From the NCBI RefSeq assembly GCF_000717025.1, contig NZ_JNXG01000013.1:186001-250000 (forward strand): a stretch of DNA of 64,000 bases. Reading direction: 5' to 3'. The notes beneath the pieces are model-generated. The model saw only the letters and a program-made list of their open reading frames with translations, was not told the DNA's origin and searched no databases. This document shows, piece after piece, positions 20,557-29,150 of the stretch. The stretch's first letter is position 1. Each line of letters opens with the position of its first letter. Position numbers and translations under genes: made by a program. This DNA comes from Streptomyces atroolivaceus (GTDB lineage: Bacteria > Actinomycetota > Actinomycetes > Streptomycetales > Streptomycetaceae).

Positions 20557-20730
20557 TCAGCGCTTGAAGGCGTCCTTGGACTTCTCCTTGGTGCCCCGGC
20601 CCTTGCCACGGGCCTCCAGAGCCGCTCCCTTGGCCGCGGTGGTGTCGTCACCGGCCGCGTGGGCCACCTTGCGTACGGCCTTACCGACGACCTGCTCGGC
20701 CTTTGCCTTGGTCTTCTCTCCGGCGCTCAT
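20557..20730 (-). CDS. CsbD-like small stress protein
   Basis: A 57-residue, very polar and lysine-rich protein starting MSAGEKTKAKAEQVVGKAVR and ending GRGTKEKSKDAFKR. The repeated KxKAEQVxGK and KGxxxEARGKGRGTKEKSKD pattern matches the CsbD family of small stress-induced proteins. No catalytic residues are expected. ATG 20730 is chosen because CsbD-like similarity begins there; the open frame extends 15 codons further upstream. A short gap separates it from the convergent DksA-type gene. Confidence 0.75.
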   Translation of the reverse strand: MSAGEKTKAKAEQVVGKAVRKVAHAAGDDTTAAKGAALEARGKGRGTKEKSKDAFKR

Positions 20731-20899
20731 GTCGGTCCTTTCGTAGAGGTGCTCACCCGGTCGCCTGCCCCTCACCCCGGAGCGGAAACGGCCTGGAAGC
20801 AGAAAGGCGCCGGGAGGGACCGGACGGGGCCCGCGGGCCTGCGGCCGGAGGTTCCGGCCGCCCGGCCGTCGGCCCGGAGGCGGCGGACCGGGCGAACCG

Positions 20900-21631
20900 C
20901 TACGACCGGCCCGGCCCGGCCGGCGGCGTGCCGTCCCCGGCCCCGGGGCCCTCGGCCATGCCGGGTGACGGGCCGGACGCCTTCCCCGATCCCGGTGCGT
21001 CGTGGGGCGTCCCGTACGGGAACTCCCACTCGGGCTCGGGGTCCCGGGGCCCGAACAGAGCCGTCAGCCCCAGGTGGACGAGCATCGCCGCGACGGGCCA
21101 GGCGAGCACTGCCGCGCCCACGGCGTGCAGTTCCAGCGGCGCGTCGAAGGTGACCCCCTCGCCGACCTCCTTGGCATGGGCCACCACATCGGACGTCGGC
21201 CCGAACCAGGTGCCGATCCCCCATGCCAGCAGGGAGCCGAGCAGCCCGCCCAGGGCGAGCCCCACCACCAGAGGGATGCCTCCGCGCCTGCGGAAGAGGA
21301 AGACGGCGACGGCCGACACCAGTCCGAAGGCGAGCGCCAGCAGCACGAAGGTGCCGTCGGCCCCCATGGCCTCCTCGCCCTCACTGTTCTTGAGGAACAC
21401 GGCGGTCTCGTCGGAGACGAGCGGCACCCGCGGCGCGAGCCAGAGCCAGAGCAGACCGAGGCCCACGCCCGCCACCGTGAGCACCGCTGCGATCGCCGCG
21501 CCCTGCCGGAGCTCCGCGCGTCGCTCGTCCGCGTCCGGCTGCTCACCGGGCAGGAGGTGTGACCCGGACGGCGGGGCCTGCCACGGGTCGTTCGGCTGGG
21601 GCTGGTGCGGCGGCGTCAACGGTGCGGTCAC
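20900..21631 (-). CDS. DUF2567 family membrane protein
   Basis: A 243-residue protein from GTG 21631. A proline-rich cytoplasmic leader (TAPLTPPHQPQPNDPWQAPP) precedes four hydrophobic segments, including AAIAAVLTVAGVGLGLLWLW, TFVLLALAFGLVSAVAVFLF, PLVVGLALGGLLGSLLAWGI and GAAVLAWPVAAMLVHLGL. The layout and the RRRGGIP loop match the actinobacterial DUF2567 family, of unknown function. The C-terminal tail is proline/glycine-rich and probably disordered. It ends a run of leftward genes beginning with the ABC transporter pair, 34 bases after the permease. Confidence 0.75.
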   Translation of the reverse strand: MTAPLTPPHQPQPNDPWQAPPSGSHLLPGEQPDADERRAELRQGAAIAAVLTVAGVGLGLLWLWLAPRVPLVSDETAVFLKNSEGEEAMGADGTFVLLALAFGLVSAVAVFLFRRRGGIPLVVGLALGGLLGSLLAWGIGTWFGPTSDVVAHAKEVGEGVTFDAPLELHAVGAAVLAWPVAAMLVHLGLTALFGPRDPEPEWEFPYGTPHDAPGSGKASGPSPGMAEGPGAGDGTPPAGPGRS

Positions 21632-21665
21632 GGTGCCATCGTGCCAGGCCGACGTGCGCACCGCC

Positions 21666-22514
21666 TCACCGGACCGCCGCCCGCCGGTACGCCCACGTGG
21701 CCACGGCGAGCGAGAGCACACCGACCGCCGCGCACACCGCGAGGTCGAGTGCGACGACGGCCCAGTCGGGGTGGGCGTCGAAGGACCGGGACAGCGCCTC
21801 GACCCCGTAGGTCGAGGGAAGCAGATCACGCGCCCAGCCGATCGGCCCGGGAAGCCGCTCCGCCGGCAGCACGCCGAGAAGCAGCGCGGCCGACATGCCC
21901 AGCTGGCCGAGCAGCGTCGCCAGCTCCTGCCTCGGCGCCAGCAGCCCCAGCGCCGCGCCCAGCCCGGAAAGAGCGGCCCCGGAGAGCGGGACGACGGCGA
22001 CGAGCACCCACAGATGCGTCATCGGGAGCCCGAACAGCACGCTGCCCGTCACGGCCGTGACGATGGTGCCGGGCACGGTGAACGAGGCGTAGGCCCCGGC
22101 CGCCCCCAGCACCACGGCGGCGGGCGGAACCGGCAGCGTGGCGTAGTGGTCGAGCCCGCCGCCGGCCCGGAGCTGGCCGAAGTACTGGGCGAGGAGATTC
22201 AGCGCCACGAAGGCCACGACCAGCACGCTGGACCCGGCGACGACGGCCCGTGCCTCCGACCCGCCGTCGACGACCCCGCGCATCAGGACCATGATCCCGA
22301 CGGACTGGAAGGTCGCGACGAAGAGCAGGGGGATCCGCGCGACCCTCGCCCGCGACAGCTGCGCCCGGTAGACGGCGGCAAGCGACGGAAGCAGTCCGGC
22401 CCGCGGCGCGAGGGCCGCGGGGACGGTGCGGGCGGGCCGGCCGGTGCCCGCCGCGGGGGTCCTCACCTCCGGCCCGGTCACCTGCGCGGACTCCGTGGGA
22501 ACGATGCTCGTCAC
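21666..22514 (-). CDS. ABC-2 type exporter permease
   Basis: A 282-residue membrane protein. A polar leader is followed by YRAQLSRARVARIPLLFVAT and about six membrane segments, with LLAQYFGQLRAGGGLDHYAT and LPVPPAAVVLGAAGAYASFT typical of ABC-2 permeases of the DrrB/Nod type. It should form the membrane part of an exporter with the ATPase encoded 55 bases upstream. Substrate is unknown; drug or lipid export is common for the family. ATG 22514 gives a normal length. Confidence 0.88.
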   Translation of the reverse strand: MTSIVPTESAQVTGPEVRTPAAGTGRPARTVPAALAPRAGLLPSLAAVYRAQLSRARVARIPLLFVATFQSVGIMVLMRGVVDGGSEARAVVAGSSVLVVAFVALNLLAQYFGQLRAGGGLDHYATLPVPPAAVVLGAAGAYASFTVPGTIVTAVTGSVLFGLPMTHLWVLVAVVPLSGAALSGLGAALGLLAPRQELATLLGQLGMSAALLLGVLPAERLPGPIGWARDLLPSTYGVEALSRSFDAHPDWAVVALDLAVCAAVGVLSLAVATWAYRRAAVR

Positions 22515-22569
22515 TTGGCAGTGCTCCCGTTCGACTCCGTCACGTATCCCGACACCCTCACCGTCCTGA

Positions 22570-23595
22570 TCACGCTTTCACCAGCCCCTCGCCGGCCCTG
22601 GCGGCGTCCCCGCCGAGCGCCAGGTAGACGTCCTCCAGACTGGGCGTGGCCAGCGTGAAGTCGTCGAGCGAGGAGAAGGCCGCCCCGCCGGTCACCGCGG
22701 CCACCGCGGCCCGCGCCTCGTCCGGTCCGAGCCGCAGCACCCATGTGCGCCCCGACTCCTGGGCGGACTCACGGAGCGCGGCCACCTCCGGGACGTCGAG
22801 GGGCGCGCGCTCGCGCCACACCAGCTCGACCCGGACATCGCCGGCGACCCGCTCCTTGAGCCCGGCCGGTGTGTCACAGGCGATGACCTTGCCGCGTTCC
22901 ATGACGGCCACCCGGTCCAGGACCGTCTCGGCCTCGATGACGTTGTGGGTCACCAGCAGCACGGTCGCCCCGTTCTCGGCCCTCCGCCGGTCGACGGCGG
23001 ACCATACGGAGCGCCTGGCCACGGGGTCCATTCCGGTCGTCGGCTCGTCCAGCACCAGGACGGACCGCTCGCCGACCAGCGTCGCGGCGAAACAGGCGAG
23101 CCGCCGCTGCCCGCCGGACAGCTTCTTCAGCGGGCGCCCGGCGAGCCCGGTGATGCCGAGCTCCTCCAGCACCTCGTCGCGCGCCGCGCGAGCCGCCCGT
23201 GCCGGCAGACCCCTGAGCCGTCCGGTGGTCTCCGCGGCGAGCGACACCGTCAGTTCGTCGAGGGCGGTCGACTCCTGGCCGAGATAGCCGATGAGCCGCG
23301 AGGCCCGTTCGGGGTGGCGCACGAGATCGTGTCCCAGCACCTCGACGCTCCCGGAGTCGGGGCGCATCAGTCCGGTGAGCTGGCGGACGAGCGTGGACTT
23401 GCCCGCGCCGTTGGGTCCGAGCAGTCCGAAGATCTCTCCGCGCCGGACATCGAGGCACACCCCGTCGGTGGCGCGCACCTCGGGGGTGGCGGCGCGGCCG
23501 CGTCGGCCGCGGACGGCGGGGTAGGTCTTGACCAGATCACGCACCGCGCACACGGTCCCGGTCCCGGTCTGTGCCTGTGCTGTGCCCGTACTCAC
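22570..23595 (-). CDS. ABC exporter ATP-binding protein (DrrA-like)
   Basis: A 341-residue ATPase from GTG 23595. All motifs are present: Walker A FGLLGPNGAGKSTLVRQLTG, Q-loop IGYLGQESTALDEL, signature LSGGQRRLACFAATL, Walker B VLVLDEPTTGMDPVARR and switch His VTHNVIEAE. A C-terminal extension of about 90 residues (GDVRVELVWRERAPLDVPEV to SLEDVYLALGG) is typical of DrrA/CcmA-type exporters. It pairs with the permease downstream. A TAGGCT element just upstream suggests a leaderless transcript for the operon. Confidence 0.93.
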   Translation of the reverse strand: MSTGTAQAQTGTGTVCAVRDLVKTYPAVRGRRGRAATPEVRATDGVCLDVRRGEIFGLLGPNGAGKSTLVRQLTGLMRPDSGSVEVLGHDLVRHPERASRLIGYLGQESTALDELTVSLAAETTGRLRGLPARAARAARDEVLEELGITGLAGRPLKKLSGGQRRLACFAATLVGERSVLVLDEPTTGMDPVARRSVWSAVDRRRAENGATVLLVTHNVIEAETVLDRVAVMERGKVIACDTPAGLKERVAGDVRVELVWRERAPLDVPEVAALRESAQESGRTWVLRLGPDEARAAVAAVTGGAAFSSLDDFTLATPSLEDVYLALGGDAARAGEGLVKA

Positions 23596-23603
23596 GAGGA
23601 ATG

Positions 23604-23609
23604 AGCCTA
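23604..23609 (-). promoter_or_regulatory. Likely -10 of the ABC exporter operon
   Basis: On the minus strand TAGGCT ends 8 bases before GTG 23595, with no ribosome-binding site between, as expected for a leaderless mRNA. The -35 is not obvious. Confidence 0.5.
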
Positions 23610-23659
23610 CGGGGTCGGATGCCCCGGATCGCGTCCGGGGCCGGACAGTGCCGCCCCGC

Positions 23660-24955
23660 TCACTCCCCCACGGGAGTGCGCTCGGCGGCGGCCCGTACGT
23701 CGATCTCGCGCCAGAACCCCGCGCGGATGGCGTAGCGGTCGTGCTCGTCGATCTGGTCGTCCTTGTGCGCGAGCAGCCCGAAGCGTGCCGCGTACCGCAG
23801 CAGTTCGCCGTCGATGCGGTGCGGGATGCGGGGGTACATCGTGGACAGCTTCTGCAGGTGGACGGTCTCCGGCAGCCTCTCCATCCAGCGCCGGGCGAAG
23901 ACCTGGCCGACCTCGAAGGGGTCACCGCCGACGGTGGTGATGTCCTCCTCCCGGTCCGCCCAGCGCTGTTCCGCGCTGGTGACCTGGGCCAGGGTCGGCA
24001 GGGACGCGGTCTCGGCCGGCTCACCGAGAGGGCCGCCGCGCTCGACCCAGCCCTTGTCCGACGACCAGCGCAGCGTCGCGTTGGCGGCGGGCGGCTGTGG
24101 TGCGTGCTGCACCGTCTGCGTCCCGGGTGCGCGCAGAGCGGCCAGGTCCTTGGGGGTGGGGACGCCCTTGGGTCCGGGCGCCGGCTGGGCGTGCGGGGCC
24201 GCGGACCCGGCGGGTGCGGCCGTGCCGTTGCGGGCGGCGGCCTGGGCCTCCGACGCCCGCTCGGCGGAGGCCGCGAGGGCGGCCTCCGGCAGCGGCGCGG
24301 ACAGGATCGCGGCGATCTCGGGGCGCGGGACGGGCGGCGGCGCGCACACGCCTCCCGTCTCCTTGGCCCGTACGGCCTTGGTGATCCAGGCGCGGTCGAG
24401 CACCCGTCGCTCGTCGGCCTCGGCGACCAGGTCCTCGGACTGGTTGTAGTCGCCGTCGGCGGCCTGCACGGCCCAGAGATGGACGGCGACACCGTGCTCC
24501 TTGGCGGACATGAGACCGGGCAGCAGATCACCGTCCCCGGTCACGAGCACCACATCTGAACAGGCCCGGTTCCTGGCCAGCTCGGTCAGTTCGGCGTGCA
24601 TGGCCGCGTCGACGCCCTTCTGGGCCCAGCGTCCGTCACTGCGGGTGAGGGCGCCCAGCCGAACGGTCACCCGTGGCATGACCCGCAGCCTGCGGTGCTC
24701 GGGCTGGGGTACGCGGTCGGGGGCGCCGTCGAACCAGTAGATGCGCAGCAGGGGCTGTTCCGTATCGGCCTCGGCGCGCTCGCGCAGGCCCTGGATCAAG
24801 GCCGAGTGGTCGACGGTGATGCGGGAACGGGCGGGCTCTCCGGCCAGCAGACTCGCGGCTGCGCCCAGCAAGTAGCCGGCGTCCACCAGGACGACGCAAC
24901 GGTCCACGCGTTCCACCCTCTTCCAGTTCGGGAGCGGGTCAGCGGGACCGGGCAT
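23660..24955 (-). CDS. NYN-domain (PIN-like) putative ribonuclease
   Basis: A 431-residue protein. Residues about 18-190 form a NYN domain: DRCVVLVDAGYLLGAAASLL opens with the conserved Asp, then VDAAMHAELTELARNRACSD and VVLVTGDGDLLPGLMSAKEH supply the further conserved acidic residues of this PIN-like nuclease fold. A long alanine/proline-rich linker (about 205-300) follows, and the C-terminal 110 residues (WADREEDITTVGGDPFEVGQ to RYAARFGLLAHKDDQIDEHD) look like a helical partner domain. NYN proteins are metal-dependent RNases or RNA processing factors. No neighbour suggests a specific RNA. Start ATG 24955 is preferred for normal family length. Confidence 0.82.
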   Translation of the reverse strand: MPGPADPLPNWKRVERVDRCVVLVDAGYLLGAAASLLAGEPARSRITVDHSALIQGLRERAEADTEQPLLRIYWFDGAPDRVPQPEHRRLRVMPRVTVRLGALTRSDGRWAQKGVDAAMHAELTELARNRACSDVVLVTGDGDLLPGLMSAKEHGVAVHLWAVQAADGDYNQSEDLVAEADERRVLDRAWITKAVRAKETGGVCAPPPVPRPEIAAILSAPLPEAALAASAERASEAQAAARNGTAAPAGSAAPHAQPAPGPKGVPTPKDLAALRAPGTQTVQHAPQPPAANATLRWSSDKGWVERGGPLGEPAETASLPTLAQVTSAEQRWADREEDITTVGGDPFEVGQVFARRWMERLPETVHLQKLSTMYPRIPHRIDGELLRYAARFGLLAHKDDQIDEHDRYAIRAGFWREIDVRAAAERTPVGE

Positions 24956-25184
24956 GGGGGTGGGTCCGCCGACCCGGGGTTTGCTTACTCAGGGTTTCCT
25001 TCGAGTTTGCCCGACGGCACCGGGCTTAAGGTCCGGAACCTCGATCATCGGCGTGGCGGATCGGGAAACGGCGCATGATACCGCCTGAACTACGCTCCGT
25101 AATGATCCAACATGCGGCCTATCTGGTGATATGTGAGTCTGACAGCGGTTCTGGACCCCCAGATCTCCCACAGGAGGCATCACG

Positions 25185-25364
25185 ATGGCGAAGAACAAGA
25201 ACCGCAAGCAGGGCAGCCAGCACGACCGCGCGTCCGCCGCCGAGCGTGGCACGGAGGAGGCCAGGTCGACGGCTTACGAGTCGCAGACCCAGGACCGGTC
25301 GCAGGCTCAGGGGAGCCCGGCCGACGTCGCCCGCAAGCACCAGAAGCGTTTCGGCCACAACTGA
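25185..25364 (+). CDS. Small, highly polar 59-residue protein
   Basis: ATG 25185 with AGGAGG eight bases upstream encodes MAKNKNRKQGSQHDRASAAE and ends QKRFGHN. It is rich in Lys, Arg, Gln and Ser with no hydrophobic core, so it is probably disordered. Good start signals and a perfect terminator just downstream show that it is a real gene. I recall similar small lysine-rich ORFs in other Streptomyces genomes but no function for them. It is convergent with dnaE. Confidence 0.75.
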   Translation: MAKNKNRKQGSQHDRASAAERGTEEARSTAYESQTQDRSQAQGSPADVARKHQKRFGHN

Positions 25365-25390
25365 CGGCCCGGACCGGCGGCCGGCAGGCC

Positions 25391-25430
25391 GAGAGGGGCG
25401 CCCCGCCTGCTGGCGGGGCGCCCCTCTCGC
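25391..25430. terminator. Strong bidirectional terminator
   Basis: A perfect 17-base stem (CGAGAGGGGCGCCCCGC and its complement) with a 6-base loop, between the small ORF stop (25364) and the convergent dnaE stop (25445). It is one of the clearest hairpins in the window. Confidence 0.88.
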
Positions 25431-25444
25431 GTCGGGCAGGGCCG

Positions 25445-28400
25445 TCAGCCGGCCAGGCAGGACGGGCCGAGCAGCACCTTGAGGTCGCCGAAGAGAGCGG
25501 GGTCCGGCTTGACGCGGTGCCGGTCGAGCCGGAGCACGGTGGTCTTGCGGGGGCCCTGGAGCCTGATGCGCACCTCGGTGTCGCCCCGGTGGTTGCTGAG
25601 GACCTCGCCGAGCCGGGAGACCATGGGCGGGGTGACCCTCACCGTGGGGATCGTCAGGATGACGGGTGCGTTGGACCCGGCGTTGGAGATGTCGGGGACC
25701 TGCATCTCCATGGCGACGAGGCGCGGCACGTCCTCGCGCTTGTCGAGGCGTCCCTTGACGAAGACGACGGTGTCCTCGACGAGCTGGGTGGAGACCAGCT
25801 GGTAGGTCGCGGGGAAGAACATGCACTCGATGGAGCCCGCGAGGTCCTCCACGGTCGCGATGGCCCACGCGTTGCCCTGCTTGGTCATCTTGCGCTGGAG
25901 ACCGGAGATGATGCCTCCCACGGTGACGATCGCGCCGTCGGAGTGCTCACCTCCGGTGAGCTGCGAGATCGCCGCGTCCGACTTGTCGGACAGGACGTGC
26001 TCCAGGCCGAAGAGCGGGTGGTCGGAGACGTACAGGCCGAGCATCTCGCGTTCCTGCGCGAGCAGGTAGGACTTCTCCCACTCGATGTCGGAGAACTCGA
26101 CGTCGAGCCCGAAGCCCGGTTCGCCGCTGTCCTCCTCGCCGCCGCCGAAGAGGTCGAACTGCCCCTCGGCCTCCTTGCGCTTGACCTGCACCACGTTGTC
26201 GATCATCGGCTCGTGGTGGGCGACGAGCCCCTTGCGGGTGTGCCCCATCTCGTCGAAGGCGCCGGCCTTGATCAGCGATTCGACGGTGCGCTTGTTGCAG
26301 ACGACCGCTTCGACCTTGTCGAGGAAGTCGGGGAACGTGGAGTACTTCCCCTTCGCCTTGCGGCACCTGATGATCGAGTCGACCACGTTCTGCCCGACGT
26401 TGCGGATGGCGGTCAGCCCGAAGAGGATCACGTCGTCACCCTGGGCGGCGAAGTTCGACTCGGACTCGTTGACGTTCGGCGGGAGCACCTTGATGCCCAT
26501 GCGGCGGCACTCGTTGAGGTAGACCGCGGACTTGTCCTTGTCGTCCTTGACGGAGGTCAGCAGGGCCGCCATGTACTCGGCGGGGTAGTTCGCCTTGAGG
26601 TAGGCGGTCCAGTAGGTGACCAGCCCGTACGCCGAGGAGTGCGCCTTGTTGAACGCGTATCCGGCGAAGGGCACCAGGACGTCCCACAGCGCCTTGATCG
26701 CCGCGTCGGAGAAGCCGTTCTTCTTGGCGCCCGCCTCGAAGAGCACGAAGTTCTTCGCGAGCTCGTCGGCCTTCTTCTTGCCCATCACGCGGCGCAGGAT
26801 GTCGGCCTCGCCGAGCGAGTAGCCGGCGACGATCTGGGCGGCCTTCTGCACCTGCTCCTGGTAGACGATCAGGCCGTAGGTGAGGCCGAGGACCTCCTTG
26901 AGCGGCTCCTCCAGCTCCGGGTGGATCGGGGTGATCTCCTGGCGGCCGTTCTTGCGCTCCGCGTAGTTCGTGTGCGAGTTCATTCCCATCGGGCCCGGCC
27001 GGTAGAGGGCCGAGACGGCGGAGATGTCCTCGAAGTTGTCGGGCTGCATCTGGCGCAGCAGCGAACGCATGGGGCCGCCGTCGAACTGGAACACCCCGAG
27101 CGTGTCACCGCGGCAGAGCAGCTCGTACGTCTTGGGGTCGTCCAGGGGCAGGGAGAGCATCTCCAGGTCGATGCCCTTGTTGGCCTTCACCATCTTGATG
27201 GCGTCGTCCATGATCGTCAGGTTGCGCAGGCCGAGGAAGTCCATCTTCAGCAGGCCGAGCGACTCGCACTGGGGGTAGTCCCACTGCGTGATGGTGACGC
27301 CGTCGGTGTGCCGGACCCAGATCGGCGCGTGGTCGACGATCGGTTCGCTGGACATGATCACGCCGGCCGCGTGCACACCCATCTGCCGCACCAGGCCCTC
27401 GACACCCTTCGCGGTGTCGATGACCTTCTGCACGTCCGGCTCGTTCTCGTACATGCCCCGGATCTCGCCCGCCTCGCTGTAGCGGGGGTGCTTCGGGTCG
27501 GTGATGCCGTTGAGGTCGATGCCCTTGCCGAGGACGTCGGCGGGCATGGCCTTGGTCAGCCGGTCGCCCATGGCGTACGGGTAACCGAGGACGCGGGCGG
27601 AGTCCTTGATCGCGTTCTTGGCCTTGATCTTGCCGTAGGTGCCGATCATGGCGACCTTGTCGGCGCCGTACTTCTCGGTCACGTACCGGATCACCTCGAC
27701 GCGCCTGCGCTCGTCGAAGTCGATGTCGACATCGGGCATGGACACGCGCTCGGGGTTGAGGAAGCGCTCGAAGATCAGCCCGTGGGTGATCGGGTCGAGG
27801 TCGGTGATGCCCATGGCGTACGCGACGATCGAACCGGCGGCGGAACCACGGCCGGGACCCACGGCGATGCCGTTGTTCTTGGCCCACATGATGAAGTCGG
27901 CGACGACGAGGAAGTACCCCGGGAACCCCATCTGGATGATGATGTCCATCTCGTACTCGGCCTGCTTCTGCCGGTCCTCGGGGACGCCTCCGGGGTAGCG
28001 GCGGTTCATGCCGACCCGGACCTCCTCCTGGAACCAGGTGATCTCGGTGAAGCCCTCCGGGATGTCGAACTTCGGCATCAGGTCGCGCTTCTCGAACATG
28101 CCGGTCGTGTCGATCTGCTGCGCGACCAGGAGCGTGTTGGCGCAGCCCTGCTGCCAGGCGTCGGAGGAGTCGACGCCGTACATCTCGTCCGTCGTCTTGA
28201 GGTAGTAGCCCGTGCCGTCGAAGCGGAAGCGGTCGGGGTCCGAGAGGTTCTTGCCGGTCTGGATGCAGAGCAGGGCGTCGTGCGCGGTCGCCTCGTTGGC
28301 GTAGGTGTAGTGGGAGTCGTTCGTGACGAGCGGCGGGATGTCCAGCTTGCGGCCGATCTCCAGGAGCCCGTCGCGGACCCGGCGCTCGATCTCGATGCCG

Positions 28401-28981
28401 TGGTCCATCAGCTCCAGGAAGTACTTGCCCTCTCCGAAGATGTCCTTGTAGTCGGAGGCCGCCTGGACCGCTTCGTCGAACTGTCCGAGCCGCAGCCTGG
28501 TCTGCACCTCACCGGAGGGACAGCCGGTGGAGGCGATCAGGCCCTCGGACCACTGGGAGATCGTCTCCTTGTCCATGCGCGGCCACTTCTGCAGCCAGCC
28601 CTCGGCGTACGCGTCCGAGGAGAGCTTGAAGAGGTTGTGCAGTCCGGTGCTGTTCGCCGCCCAGATGGTCTTGTGCGTGTAACCACCGGAACCCGAGACG
28701 TCGTCCCGCTTCTGGTGCGGCTGGCCCCACTGGATCTTGCGCTTGTGCTTGCGCGACTCGGGGGCGACGTACGCCTCGATCCCGATGATCGGTGTCACCC
28801 CGGCCTTCTGGGCCGAGTGGAAGAAGTCGTACGCCCCGTGGAGGTTGCCGTGGTCGGTCATCGCGATGTGCGACATGCCCATGTCGTTGCACGCCTCGAA
28901 CATGTCCTTGAGCCGCGCGGCACCGTCCAGCAGCGAGTACTGGGTGTGGACGTGCAGGTGCGTGAATGGCGGCTTGCTCAC
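25445..28981 (-). CDS. dnaE: DNA polymerase III alpha subunit DnaE
   Basis: A 1178-residue replicative polymerase from GTG 28981. The N-terminal PHP domain keeps its metal ligands (H8, H10, H12 in THLHVHTQYSLLDG, plus MTDHGNLHG and TNDSHYTYA), so it may retain proofreading exonuclease activity, as in other DnaE1 enzymes of actinobacteria. Catalytic aspartates D417 and D419 are in MPDVDIDFDERRR. FAGYAFNKAHSSAYGLVTYW marks the palm/fingers region; the tandem HhH and the OB-fold (VTVGGIISGLQRKMTKQGN) follow, and the tail is short. This is the essential chromosome replicase, not the mutagenic DnaE2. The start was chosen where PHP similarity begins; the frame is open 96 codons further but looks non-coding. 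Confidence 0.97.
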   Translation of the reverse strand: MSKPPFTHLHVHTQYSLLDGAARLKDMFEACNDMGMSHIAMTDHGNLHGAYDFFHSAQKAGVTPIIGIEAYVAPESRKHKRKIQWGQPHQKRDDVSGSGGYTHKTIWAANSTGLHNLFKLSSDAYAEGWLQKWPRMDKETISQWSEGLIASTGCPSGEVQTRLRLGQFDEAVQAASDYKDIFGEGKYFLELMDHGIEIERRVRDGLLEIGRKLDIPPLVTNDSHYTYANEATAHDALLCIQTGKNLSDPDRFRFDGTGYYLKTTDEMYGVDSSDAWQQGCANTLLVAQQIDTTGMFEKRDLMPKFDIPEGFTEITWFQEEVRVGMNRRYPGGVPEDRQKQAEYEMDIIIQMGFPGYFLVVADFIMWAKNNGIAVGPGRGSAAGSIVAYAMGITDLDPITHGLIFERFLNPERVSMPDVDIDFDERRRVEVIRYVTEKYGADKVAMIGTYGKIKAKNAIKDSARVLGYPYAMGDRLTKAMPADVLGKGIDLNGITDPKHPRYSEAGEIRGMYENEPDVQKVIDTAKGVEGLVRQMGVHAAGVIMSSEPIVDHAPIWVRHTDGVTITQWDYPQCESLGLLKMDFLGLRNLTIMDDAIKMVKANKGIDLEMLSLPLDDPKTYELLCRGDTLGVFQFDGGPMRSLLRQMQPDNFEDISAVSALYRPGPMGMNSHTNYAERKNGRQEITPIHPELEEPLKEVLGLTYGLIVYQEQVQKAAQIVAGYSLGEADILRRVMGKKKADELAKNFVLFEAGAKKNGFSDAAIKALWDVLVPFAGYAFNKAHSSAYGLVTYWTAYLKANYPAEYMAALLTSVKDDKDKSAVYLNECRRMGIKVLPPNVNESESNFAAQGDDVILFGLTAIRNVGQNVVDSIIRCRKAKGKYSTFPDFLDKVEAVVCNKRTVESLIKAGAFDEMGHTRKGLVAHHEPMIDNVVQVKRKEAEGQFDLFGGGEEDSGEPGFGLDVEFSDIEWEKSYLLAQEREMLGLYVSDHPLFGLEHVLSDKSDAAISQLTGGEHSDGAIVTVGGIISGLQRKMTKQGNAWAIATVEDLAGSIECMFFPATYQLVSTQLVEDTVVFVKGRLDKREDVPRLVAMEMQVPDISNAGSNAPVILTIPTVRVTPPMVSRLGEVLSNHRGDTEVRIRLQGPRKTTVLRLDRHRVKPDPALFGDLKVLLGPSCLAG

Positions 28982-29150
28982 GGCGCTGTGCCTCCGGGAA
29001 AACTGGGGATGACGGTCGGGGGGGACAGCGTGGAAGTCTACGTCTCCGAGGTGACGGGCGACGGGCACTCCGGGGTACGGTCGCGCGTTGGAAGACCGGG
29101 GACGCCCGTCCCTTTTGTCATGAACGCCATGTACCAGGAGGCACCCAGCG

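Noticed and set aside
20557..20775. Longer 72-codon version of the CsbD-like gene
   Set aside because: The extra 15 residues lack CsbD similarity, and ATG 20730 is a better start.
24956..25184. Possible tRNA or small RNA gene between the NYN gene and the small ORF
   Set aside because: I searched for a cloverleaf with TTCGA-type T-loop and CCA-compatible acceptor stem and found none; the stretch looks like an ordinary promoter region.
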